From the NCBI GenBank assembly GCA_012034575.1, contig JAAUPF010000006.1, positions 1 to 64,000 on the forward strand: a stretch of 64,000 nt of DNA. The letters run 5' to 3'. The stretch is from Richelia sp. CSU_2_1 (lineage in GTDB: Bacteria > Cyanobacteriota > Cyanobacteriia > Cyanobacteriales > Microcoleaceae). Of this stretch, positions 1 to 7,555 are shown in pieces. The notes under the pieces are model-generated. The model did no database searches, was not told the DNA's origin, and worked only from the letters and a program-made list of their open reading frames with translations. The stretch's first letter is position 1; every line of letters starts with the position of its first letter. Made by a program: the position numbers and the translations under genes.

Positions 1-494
1 TAGGAGTAAGGGAATATTTTCAGTACGACCCATCGGGAGATTATTTGAATCCGATTTTACAGGGATTGCGGTTAGTAAATGGAGAATACGAGCCGATACC
101 CGCTAACAATATCTCCTTCGATACGCTATGGTTGTACAGCGAAGTGTTGGAATTGGAATTACATTTAATCGGAGGAGAATTGAGATTTAGAGACCCGCAA
201 ACAGGGGAGTTTTTGAAGACTTATAAAGAGTCGGAGCAAGCGAGATTGGCAGAACAACAAGCAAGATTAGCCGAGCAACAAGCTAGACTTGCAGCAGAAT
301 CAGCGTTTACAGAGTCGGAACAAGCAAGATTAGCTGAGCAACAGGCAAGATTGGCTGCGGAACAAGCGAGATTGGCTGCGGAATCTGCTTTAAGCGCGAT
401 CGCAACTCAACTCTTAAACTCTGGCATGAATTTAGAACAAATAGCACAAATGATGAATTTATCTATCGATGAAACGCAGCGGTTGCTAGGATAA
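1..494 (+). CDS. Uma2-family (DUF820) protein, 3' part only
   Basis: The reading frame is open from base 3, so the gene begins before the window and only its last 163 or so residues are visible. The start resembles the end of the Uma2/DUF820 PD-(D/E)XK nuclease-like fold (VREYFQYDPSGDYL, then LRLVNGEYEPI), which is very abundant in cyanobacteria. After the fold comes a coiled coil built from a seven-residue unit (ARLAEQQ or ARLAAES) repeated about eight times, then a short tail (MNLEQIAQMMNLSIDETQRLL) like the Rpn/Uma2 tails that read as a small helix-turn-helix. The function of Uma2 proteins is not established. The catalytic part lies outside the window. Confidence 0.8.
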   Translation, partial: GVREYFQYDPSGDYLNPILQGLRLVNGEYEPIPANNISFDTLWLYSEVLELELHLIGGELRFRDPQTGEFLKTYKESEQARLAEQQARLAEQQARLAAESAFTESEQARLAEQQARLAAEQARLAAESALSAIATQLLNSGMNLEQIAQMMNLSIDETQRLLG

Positions 495-513
495 AATCGA
501 TAGTCGATCGCAC

Positions 514-1539
514 TTAAAAATTTGGTAAGGAAGAAATAGTCTCGCTATAGGTCCTGACTGTTATTTCCCTGCCTAAATCCCGAGCTAGTAGATCGATACC
601 GTTAATAACTCGATCGGGCTGGGCGATACTCAAAATATCGTAGCATTTTTCTCGATACTCGGGACGATCTTGGAAATACTGAATCGCTCGATTCAGCGGT
701 TCTATAACTTGATAAGCTGCTTCAGCTTTGTCAATCGCCTCTTGGGGAATCGGACTTGCTAACCTTTGAATCGCCAAATCTATTAAATCTCTAGAGTTTA
801 CCCCATCGCTCGGCCAGCGATCTGCATTTGCTAGCAATTTTTCGGCAATAATATCGGTTTGATTTAAACAAGGAACTGGCGACCAATTTGGATAATTTGG
901 TTCGCCAAACTGAATTCTACCTTCACAAACCATCTCGAATTTAATATTAGTGTCGCCCACAATCACAGGAAATCTAATTCCGTACTGGTTTGCTTGAATA
1001 TCATTCGGGAGCATAATACCATCGCGACTAGCAAAAATCGCATCATAGCCTTTTTCTGTCACTTTTCGCCGCAGGAGACGGTAGCCACCATCCATAGGAC
1101 ACATAAAGTCAATATCTTGGCTCAAACGATATTCTCCGTGCTCCATACTTACCAGCGTTCCGCCACCAAAATAAGCGCTGCATTCCTGCAAAAACTCGAC
1201 ATTTAAGTGCCTGAGGACAGTTAATATTTTTTGATGAATTTCGCGTTTAAACATTGCTCGAAAACTTGGCAAATTTCCTGTGATTTTTGGCAGGGGACAA
1301 ATGTTTTGTACTTCCGCTACCAGCCAAGATTGATAGTGTTGACCGATCTGTTGAATAAAAGCTAGTTCTTCCAAACTGGGTTTTCCCAAAACTTCCCGAT
1401 AATGCCAGCCGGATTCATAGCGATTCAGCATTTCCTTGCAACTCAGATGTTTGACATTAGTAACTTGCCAACAAATGGCTTGAAGAAATGGCAGTCGATC
1501 GGGAATTGTAAAGGCGGTCGATCCTTCTTTATCATTCAT
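514..1539 (-). CDS. AbiEii/AbiGii-type nucleotidyl transferase
   Basis: About 341 residues from the ATG at 1539, which follows a GGGAAG ribosome-binding site. The frame is open 126 bases further up, but that extension has no family character. The core carries a nucleotidyltransferase signature: FGGGTLV, then LSQDIDFM about 13 residues later, matching the GG..L....S.DiDf pattern of the AbiEii/MNT fold. A helical tail includes KLLANADRW and SRDLIDLAI, typical of this family. Such proteins act as toxins of type IV-like abortive infection systems or as metabolic nucleotidyltransferases. No AbiEi-type antitoxin is next to it; the extra 90 N-terminal residues are unassigned. Family assignment is good, the toxin role is inferred. 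Confidence 0.72.
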   Translation of the reverse strand: MNDKEGSTAFTIPDRLPFLQAICWQVTNVKHLSCKEMLNRYESGWHYREVLGKPSLEELAFIQQIGQHYQSWLVAEVQNICPLPKITGNLPSFRAMFKREIHQKILTVLRHLNVEFLQECSAYFGGGTLVSMEHGEYRLSQDIDFMCPMDGGYRLLRRKVTEKGYDAIFASRDGIMLPNDIQANQYGIRFPVIVGDTNIKFEMVCEGRIQFGEPNYPNWSPVPCLNQTDIIAEKLLANADRWPSDGVNSRDLIDLAIQRLASPIPQEAIDKAEAAYQVIEPLNRAIQYFQDRPEYREKCYDILSIAQPDRVINGIDLLARDLGREITVRTYSETISSLPNF

Positions 1540-1718
1540 CTGCTTCCCAAACTTGAAAATAGAACACAAGAAAAGCGAGGCAAAGCTTCTGTATCTGCTT
1601 GAGATTTTCGATTTGACAAGGGCGACATCACCCACAACCACCCCAACTATCAATTTGGATCGCAAAATTTCAGCCTAAATCACAAAATCCAAATCCTCAC
1701 TCGCCCGATAAATGCCAG

Positions 1719-2786
1719 CTAATTGCTGACAGCTAATTCCTGCCGGTAAGCCCTCAAATTTTCCCGGTACATGGCTTCGAGTTTGGGCAGCGACGATTCT
1801 ACAGAACCGCCAAAACGCCGAAAAGAAGGCCAAATATAAGCGAGTTTTCTCACAGCAGATTCAAACCGACCCGCTTCTACATCCCCCAAAGCACCTCGTT
1901 CTCGGATTAACTCTACAGCCATCCAATCTTGATTTTGCGGGCTGAAATCGCTGACACCAAATTTTTTGGCGAATCTGTCCCAAGTGGTGCTGAGAAACTG
2001 ATACCTGCCCGCAGCATCAGAACACAACCTTTTGCGGTAGCGGCGGCCGCACCTGATCTGTCTGGGATGGTCTTTAAAGCTGGTAAATTTGGTACCCGTG
2101 TACTGCGTGCGGTAGCCGTCTGGAGTAGCAGTGCCTTCAGCCTCCGCGATCGTGTCGAGAAAAGCTTTTACCCGCACGCGCGCGATCGCGCCTGCTTGAG
2201 GCTTCTCCAAAGACTCTTGCGGGGCGGGCATTTCGCCTGTTTGTGGCTTGCTGTTCGCGCCTGGTGTTTTGGGATCTGCAGATTCGATAGATTCGATCGC
2301 GCTAACTGCTGGCACTCGCGAGGGGGCTGGCGAATTTTCTGCCGAAACACTCTGCCCCCACAGTCTCGGCATCATCCGGCCCAAGATAGAGCACAAACAC
2401 AGGCACAAAATCCAGCAGACATAAAAGCGCAGGCGTTGGATAAATAATTTGCGCCGCCTGCGATGCACCGGCCACTGTTGCAAAGGAATCCTCAGCGGCA
2501 AAACTCCTGTTTGCTGGCCGAACGCAAACAGCGACATCAGCACTAGCAAAGTGTCCTTGTAGAAATGCGGTGACACTTTGCGAGATCTCATTGCCGCTGC
2601 GAAAGTCTCGACATCAGCCAGAGTTACTTGGGACAACGGCTTGCCTGCAAAAAACAGCCGGAAACGGTTAGCAGCATCCCTGCTAAAACGCTTGTGGCGG
2701 GGCGCTTTGCGCTCCGCCCACAGGCGAATTAACTCGCTGTCGCTCATGGGTAGCAGGTGCCTTCGGCGATGTTTTGGTGTGTACAA
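1719..2786 (-). CDS. Integrase-N-like domain / membrane anchor / muramidase fusion
   Basis: 355 residues with three parts. Residues about 15-105 look like the SAM-like core-binding domain of tyrosine recombinases (SDSELIRLWAERK, LADVETFAAAMR), but no catalytic recombinase domain follows. A basic stretch and one hydrophobic segment (about 116-138) come next, then a Ser/Pro/Gln-rich linker. Residues about 208-345 resemble phage lysozyme-type muramidases (GH24/GH104): a candidate catalytic Glu in IAEAEGT, YRTQYTG, SDAAGRYQFL and TWDRFAKKFG. The enzyme would be membrane-anchored and cut peptidoglycan. M14 is an alternative start. It sits between unrelated genes with no phage genes nearby. The muramidase call is firm, the N-terminal call moderate. 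Confidence 0.75.
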   Translation of the reverse strand: MYTPKHRRRHLLPMSDSELIRLWAERKAPRHKRFSRDAANRFRLFFAGKPLSQVTLADVETFAAAMRSRKVSPHFYKDTLLVLMSLFAFGQQTGVLPLRIPLQQWPVHRRRRKLFIQRLRFYVCWILCLCLCSILGRMMPRLWGQSVSAENSPAPSRVPAVSAIESIESADPKTPGANSKPQTGEMPAPQESLEKPQAGAIARVRVKAFLDTIAEAEGTATPDGYRTQYTGTKFTSFKDHPRQIRCGRRYRKRLCSDAAGRYQFLSTTWDRFAKKFGVSDFSPQNQDWMAVELIRERGALGDVEAGRFESAVRKLAYIWPSFRRFGGSVESSLPKLEAMYRENLRAYRQELAVSN

Positions 2787-2888
2787 GAATACCTCCCGAT
2801 CTCACTCTTGGTTGAAAGTTTCCAGTTAGAACAGAAGAGATCCACAGGGATCGAGAAAAACTGGTTTCAACCAGGATCGGTGATACCA

Positions 2889-4157
2889 TTAAGCGCTCAC
2901 CGGGTCAAGTTTCTTGGCAGATTGTTCGAGCAGTTGCGCGTAGAGTTGGCCGAGTTGGGCGGCGACACCATCCCAACTGAAATAGGTTTCGACGCGCTTT
3001 CTGCCTGCTTTTCCCAGTTGTTGGGCGAGTGCGGGGTCGAGTAAGATGCGATCGATCGCACTTGCGAACGCAGCTTCATTTTTCGGCGGTGCGAGCAAAC
3101 CTGTTTCTTCCGGGACTACGGTAAATTTCAGCCCTCCCACGTCGGAAGCGACTGCGGGAGTACCGCAGGCCATCGCTTCGATGGCGACTAAACCGAAGGG
3201 TTCGTAATGGCTGGGAACCACGCACACATCGGCGGCGGCGTAGTAAGCCGGGAGAATTTCGCGACTCAAACCGCCGGGAAAACTGGTAATTTCGCTCATC
3301 CCCAATTCTCGAACGATGCTGTCAATGCGATCGCGCTCTTTGCCATCGCTTTCCCCTTCGCGCCACCCGCCACCAATTATCAGTTTTAAATCTGCTCGAT
3401 CGCGCAGTGACGACAGATTTACGGCGCGAACTAAGGTTTCAATTCCCTTGCGGGGGTCAAATCTGCCGACATACAATACAACTTTTGCTGCTGGAGAAAT
3501 TCCCAATTTCTGCCGCGCTGCAGCGCGCGAAATTGAACCGAACAGTTGAATTTCCGTACCGCAGGGAATGATGTCAATTTTGCCTTTTGCCGACACCAAA
3601 TACCTCATGTGTTCTCTTTCTTGAGGGCTGGTTGCAACCACTCGATCGGCCGTTTCTAACAGTGTTTTTTCAACTTGCAATCTGGTTTTAGCAATCATCG
3701 GAATTGTCGGCACCGACTTGTATTTAACAGCTCCGAGAGAATGGTAAGTGTGAACTTGCTTTACTTGCTGCGATTTTTTTAACTCCATTCCCACCCAAGA
3801 AGATAGCCAGTAATTCGTGTGAACTAAGGGATATTGCCAGCCAGATTCTAACTGAAACTTCTGAAATTCTCTCACAAAAACTGGCAGATACCCGTAAAGT
3901 TCGTCGCGGGGAATAAATTCCTTCGGGCCTGCTGTCAGCCGAATCGTCCGGCAATTTGGACTGTGCTGTACGATCTTCTCTTGTTGCGAATCAGATGAGC
4001 GAGTGAACATATCAACCAGCCATCCCTGTTTTGCCAAAGATTCGCCTACCTGGCGCACGTAAACATTTTGTCCTCCCGCTTCTTCTTTGCCAATTTCAAC
4101 AGCAGGATCGCCATGTACTGAGATGAGGGCGATACGTTTTTTAGTTGGAGAAATCAT
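2889..4157 (-). CDS. GT4 family glycosyltransferase (sucrose-phosphate-synthase-like)
   Basis: 422 residues, complete GT-B fold. The N-terminal domain opens with ALISVHGDP and EEAGGQNVYV, the nucleotide-sugar pocket motif shared with sucrose synthase/SPS-type GT4 enzymes. The C-terminal domain has LYVGRFDPRKG and the GT4 E-x7-E motif in HYEPFGLVAIEAMACGTPAV. It would move a sugar from a nucleotide donor to an unknown acceptor in the cytoplasm. The similarity to sucrose enzymes is at fold and motif level only, and no sucrose phosphatase is nearby, so a role in glycan or glycolipid synthesis is equally likely. Confidence 0.85.
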   Translation of the reverse strand: MISPTKKRIALISVHGDPAVEIGKEEAGGQNVYVRQVGESLAKQGWLVDMFTRSSDSQQEKIVQHSPNCRTIRLTAGPKEFIPRDELYGYLPVFVREFQKFQLESGWQYPLVHTNYWLSSWVGMELKKSQQVKQVHTYHSLGAVKYKSVPTIPMIAKTRLQVEKTLLETADRVVATSPQEREHMRYLVSAKGKIDIIPCGTEIQLFGSISRAAARQKLGISPAAKVVLYVGRFDPRKGIETLVRAVNLSSLRDRADLKLIIGGGWREGESDGKERDRIDSIVRELGMSEITSFPGGLSREILPAYYAAADVCVVPSHYEPFGLVAIEAMACGTPAVASDVGGLKFTVVPEETGLLAPPKNEAAFASAIDRILLDPALAQQLGKAGRKRVETYFSWDGVAAQLGQLYAQLLEQSAKKLDPVSA

Positions 4158-4534
4158 GGTTGTTTACCAAACTTTTAAAAAAATTGGAGCAGGTTGCAAC
4201 TGCGATTCTGGCTACTGCTTCGGAAGTGAAACGCGAAAGCTAGTTTTATTAAAATCAAAATTTCCGATCTAGAAATCACCCCTCAGAGATAAATTGCTGA
4301 GGCATCAGGGAAAGACCACTTCCTTCTGCTGGCAGAGTCGCGCCGCATCTAAAACTCAAGATAATCAAAGTTGAAACTAACAAGGATGAAGGGAATCTCC
4401 CTCTACTCCCGATCGAGATCGAACTCGTACCTGCTGGCAACCTTGCCGCTTTAACCTGCGTTTGCATTGCAGTTCTAGAAGCAAGGTAAAGCCTGCGATT
4501 AGAGTTTAACCTCAAATTTCTCCGTTGTCTAATG
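4158..4534. other. Spacer without a supported gene
   Basis: About 377 bases between the GT4 gene and the YihY-type fragment. A 99-codon frame on the minus strand (4276-4575) has no recognisable domain, is Ser/Leu/Arg-rich and overlaps the 3' end of the YihY fragment. I see no RNA gene, clear terminator or repeat here. Confidence 0.4.
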
Positions 4535-4912
4535 TTAAGAATTGTTCCGAGAAATGGATGCAGAGGCTTCGCCATCTTTATCGTTTGGAAAATTTTTTCG
4601 CGATGTTCGCATTCGAGAACCGTAGCGGTTAGTCCAAACTTGGGTAAACTCTGCGCCTAAGAAGAGAATCTGCGCGGAATAATTGATCCAAAGCAAGATA
4701 ATGACGAACGATCCAGCCGCACCGTAGGTAGAAGCAATACCGCTACTTCCGAGGTAAATTCCAATTAAAGATTTGCCGATCGTAAACAAAATTGAGGTGA
4801 TAGCAGCTCCAATCCAAACATCATTCCAAGCCAGGGCGATCGCTTTTGGAAAATTGACGCCTTTTTTATCTGTTTTTTTGGCGTAGAATTTTTGATAAAA
4901 ACACTGTTTCAC
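4535..4912 (-). pseudogene. YihY/BrkB-type membrane protein, C-terminal fragment
   Basis: The 125-codon frame begins at a GTG and carries only the C-terminal third of a YihY/BrkB (formerly RNase BN) membrane protein: the last two membrane spans (AAITSILFTIGKSLIGIYLG and SFVIILLWINYSAQILFLGA), then the conserved GAEFTQVW. Family members are about 280-320 residues with six spans, so roughly 200 N-terminal residues are missing. Immediately upstream, on the opposite strand, lies another 5'-truncated gene, so the missing half appears to have been deleted at about 4870-4925. Translation and function are doubtful. Confidence 0.7.
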
Positions 4913-5656
4913 ACCAGGCGCAAACCCGGAGTAACTTGGTTTAATTTTGTCTTGAGGCGCTGGTATGAAGTATTTTTACTAATTCCGATTTGGCGGGGAT
5001 GGCGGCTTTTGCCAGTATTGGTACGCCTGCACAAATCCGGTTTGGTGAATCTCGATCGCGCCTTCGCTCAAATTACCTACGAACCCGTAGCTTATTTAGC
5101 CGATACCATGTCAGAATACATGATGGTGCGGTTTATCAATCAAGCTCAAAGTTCGATCGAACAGGGCGATGCAGCGCGGGTATTGTTACAGGAACAGCCT
5201 TACCTTCACGTCAATCAAGAAAATACGATCGAACAACTTACCAACCGCATTTTAGAACTCACAATTTACAAAGTTTTGCCGCGAGTGCAGCCCGGTTTGG
5301 AAGATTTGCTGCACCACAATTTAGAATCTACCATCAAACAGTCTGATTTCTATCAAATCCTGCAAACTTTTTCCCCGGTGAATATTTTGCCGAAGGAAAT
5401 GACCGAACAGCTAGCTAATTATTTGGCTAAAACTGCGGTTGACGTGGTAGCTAATACCTATGAAGACGATAAAGGTCGCAAAATTATCGATAATTTCAGT
5501 CAAGAATTCAATCAAAGTTTGCGAGAGGAATTGCAGGATGAGAAAACTCTGAGGGAATTGCAATCGCTGCTATCAGATTGGTTGGAAGAAGTGAAGTTAA
5601 ATTACGTTCAAGGTGGAGTACGGGTATCCGCAGTGTCCGGCAGTCACTCTATCTAA
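4892..5656 (+). pseudogene. Conserved cyanobacterial membrane-associated protein, 5'-truncated
   Basis: 254 codons from a TTG. The content looks like the C-terminal half of a cyanobacterial conserved hypothetical protein of roughly 500 residues: one hydrophobic stretch (VFLLIPIWRGWRLLPVLV) followed by a long helical region (RAFAQITYEPVAYLAD, LHHNLESTIKQSDFYQILQ, LQSLLSDWLEEVKLNYVQ). The start at 4892 overlaps the truncated YihY-type gene on the other strand, and no ribosome-binding site is evident. I read both genes as survivors of one deletion that removed their facing 5' halves. The family identification is from memory of similar proteins and has moderate weight. Confidence 0.55.
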
Positions 5657-5717
5657 ATCTCCAGCTAAAATAAAGATATGAGAAGCCAACATCAATCCTC
5701 TTAACTGTCAACTGTCA

Positions 5718-5856
5718 AATGAAGTCAGAAGTCAGAAGTCAGAAGTCAGAAGTCAGTAGTCAGTAGTTAGAAGTCAGAAGAACAACAATTATCAACTGTC
5801 AAACTGTATGCTGTCAACTGTCAACTGTCAACTATCAACTATCAACTATCAACTAC
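5718..5856. repeat. Heptameric short tandem repeats
   Basis: Runs of GTCAGAA/GTCAGTA (about 5720-5780) and TCAACTG/TCAACTA (about 5795-5856). These are classic cyanobacterial STRR heptamers. The second run abuts the TTG start of the next gene, so it may have replaced the original upstream region. Confidence 0.9.
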
Positions 5857-5857
5857 C

Positions 5858-6754
5858 TTGAACAACTTTACTTGCTGGGAAATAGAAGTTGCCGATACAT
5901 TGCTGAGGCTGACAGTGTTGCTGGCGCTAACCCTTTTAATCGCTTTTTTTGTAGCATCGGAACTAGCATTGGTATCGGCCTCCCGCTACCAAATCCGCCG
6001 GCTGGCAGATTTGTCGGATTCTCCCAAAACTGCGAAAACAGCCCAACTCGTCCAAAAAGCTCAAAACAACATACCGCATTACTTATCCGTGACTCAAACA
6101 GGCACAACTGCAGGGAGTTTGCTGTTGGGTTGGCTGGGTGAGGGGGCTACCGTGCACTGGATCGAACCGTGGATCGAAAAATTGCCGATCGGACATTTTC
6201 CTGCTATGCTAACTGCTCATTCGATCGCAGTTCCTGCAGCTTTTATCTTAGTAACTTATGTAGAAATAGTTCTGGGAGAACTGATACCCAAAGTATTAGC
6301 AACCCACGCCCCGGAACGCACCGCTTTATTGTTGATGCCAGCCCTGGAATTCTGCTCGAAATTACTGTGGCCGCTGCTGGCAATTCTCAACGGTACCGTC
6401 CGACTGCTAACTGGTTGGATTACCAACAAAGACTCTCGATCGTTACTGTCACCTTCCGAACCAACTATTGTCGAAATTGACCCTCATTCGGCACTAATTT
6501 CTGGAGTATGGGAAGTGACGGCTGTGAATGAAAAACTCGGATTAAATCTGCCGACTAGCAAAGCTTATCAAACTATAGCTGGATTTGCGATTAACTGTTT
6601 TGGGAAGATGCCAGATAAGGGCGATCGAACTTTATGGGGCGAGTTGGAAATAGAAGCAGCAAATGTCATAGAAGGAAGTTTGGAAACAGTGCTGCTGCGC
6701 CTGGTAACTCGACCTTTGTTCGAGCCGCAACAGCCAGAATTCGTGCTGAATTGA
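5858..6754 (+). CDS. CNNM/CorC-type transporter lacking the CBS pair
   Basis: 298 residues. The N-terminal part is a DUF21/CNNM membrane domain: a first span (LLALTLLIAFFVASELALVS), the QTGTTAGSLLLGWLGE loop and the VEIVLGELIPKVLA span. The C-terminal part is the CorC_HlyC domain (VNEKLGLNLP, YQTIAGFAIN, MPDKGD). In canonical proteins of 430-450 residues a tandem CBS module joins these two; here the CBS region is absent and the join is a short linker (SLLSPSEPTIVEIDPHSALISG). The family moves or senses divalent cations, with CBS binding nucleotides. The TTG start sits against a heptamer array, so the N terminus is uncertain. Possibly an internally deleted gene. Confidence 0.75.
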   Translation: MNNFTCWEIEVADTLLRLTVLLALTLLIAFFVASELALVSASRYQIRRLADLSDSPKTAKTAQLVQKAQNNIPHYLSVTQTGTTAGSLLLGWLGEGATVHWIEPWIEKLPIGHFPAMLTAHSIAVPAAFILVTYVEIVLGELIPKVLATHAPERTALLLMPALEFCSKLLWPLLAILNGTVRLLTGWITNKDSRSLLSPSEPTIVEIDPHSALISGVWEVTAVNEKLGLNLPTSKAYQTIAGFAINCFGKMPDKGDRTLWGELEIEAANVIEGSLETVLLRLVTRPLFEPQQPEFVLN

Positions 6755-6893
6755 GCGGCTGATTCAGAACGCCAACCTCTATCATATCGAGTCGGGTCGA
6801 TCGATCGCAATAGTATTAGTTCGTAGCGCGGACTTTCGTCCACAATTTGCTGCCCAAGGGATTCCGCACTACAAACCGTTTATTTTGATTTAA

Positions 6894-7355
6894 CTAATCC
6901 ACACAGTCGAATGTAGCTTTATTAAAATCAAGCCCCCTTTTCAATCCACTTTGAACGCAAGCTGCTTGTTCGCCGTTAAATGAATCTAGAGCGCGGATAA
7001 AACTGGTGTTTGCCCTAACATAGCAGGGAGCACCACCTGTTCCTGCCCACTTAATTCTTACCCAAGGCAAACCTTGTCGATCGCGACGAATAGGATTGCC
7101 TTCTAACTCGGAGTAAGTCGGTATAATAGATGCTGCGGGATATTGGGTGAGAATCGAATAGTTAGTACCGGGACCGCTGCGGCAGTTTAAATTACCCCTA
7201 CTAACAACAATCCAATTACTTGCCCAAGCAGAGTAGTTTCCCCCTGAATCAGGTTTTAGTTGAGCAAAAACAGCAGAGGGAAAGAGCGCAAATGCAGCCA
7301 AACTAATTGACTGACAGGCAACGATCGTTGTTTTAACAAATCTCTGAATCTTCAT
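6894..7355 (-). CDS. Secreted SH3-domain protein
   Basis: 153 residues. A signal peptide (KTTIVACQSISLAAFALF, cleavage near VFAQ) precedes a bacterial SH3-like domain with LNCRSGPGTNYSIL and GLPWVRIKW. These domains often bind cell-wall peptides. Four cysteines outside the signal peptide may form disulfides in the periplasm. It stands alone between the CNNM gene and a convergent-side sensor kinase on the same strand; no enzyme domain is present. Confidence 0.75.
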   Translation of the reverse strand: MKIQRFVKTTIVACQSISLAAFALFPSAVFAQLKPDSGGNYSAWASNWIVVSRGNLNCRSGPGTNYSILTQYPAASIIPTYSELEGNPIRRDRQGLPWVRIKWAGTGGAPCYVRANTSFIRALDSFNGEQAACVQSGLKRGLDFNKATFDCVD

Positions 7356-7518
7356 AGGAATTCTGCGGATTGTTTATACTAATTCAATGCAAAGTTCCTT
7401 GCTGGTTTTGCAACAAGGGTTTTGATGAATAATTATCTGTTTTGCATATAATACGAGGCTTGCAGGCGGCTTACCGGAAAAATTTACTGCCACAAAACTT
7501 ACGCATAAATTCGCTTAT

Positions 7519-7544
7519 GTAGGGTGCGCGCCGCGCGCCTTACC
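7519..7544. repeat. Palindromic repeat (GTAGGGTGCGC...GCGCCTTAC)
   Basis: A 26-base near-palindrome just downstream of the sensor kinase gene. The same family occurs twice at 20721-20746 and 20790-20815. It could act as a terminator hairpin but lacks a clear U tract. Confidence 0.7.
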
Positions 7545-7555
7545 GCATGGAACAC

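Noticed and set aside
4276-4575. 99-residue minus-strand frame
   Set aside because: No domain, skewed composition, overlaps the YihY fragment.
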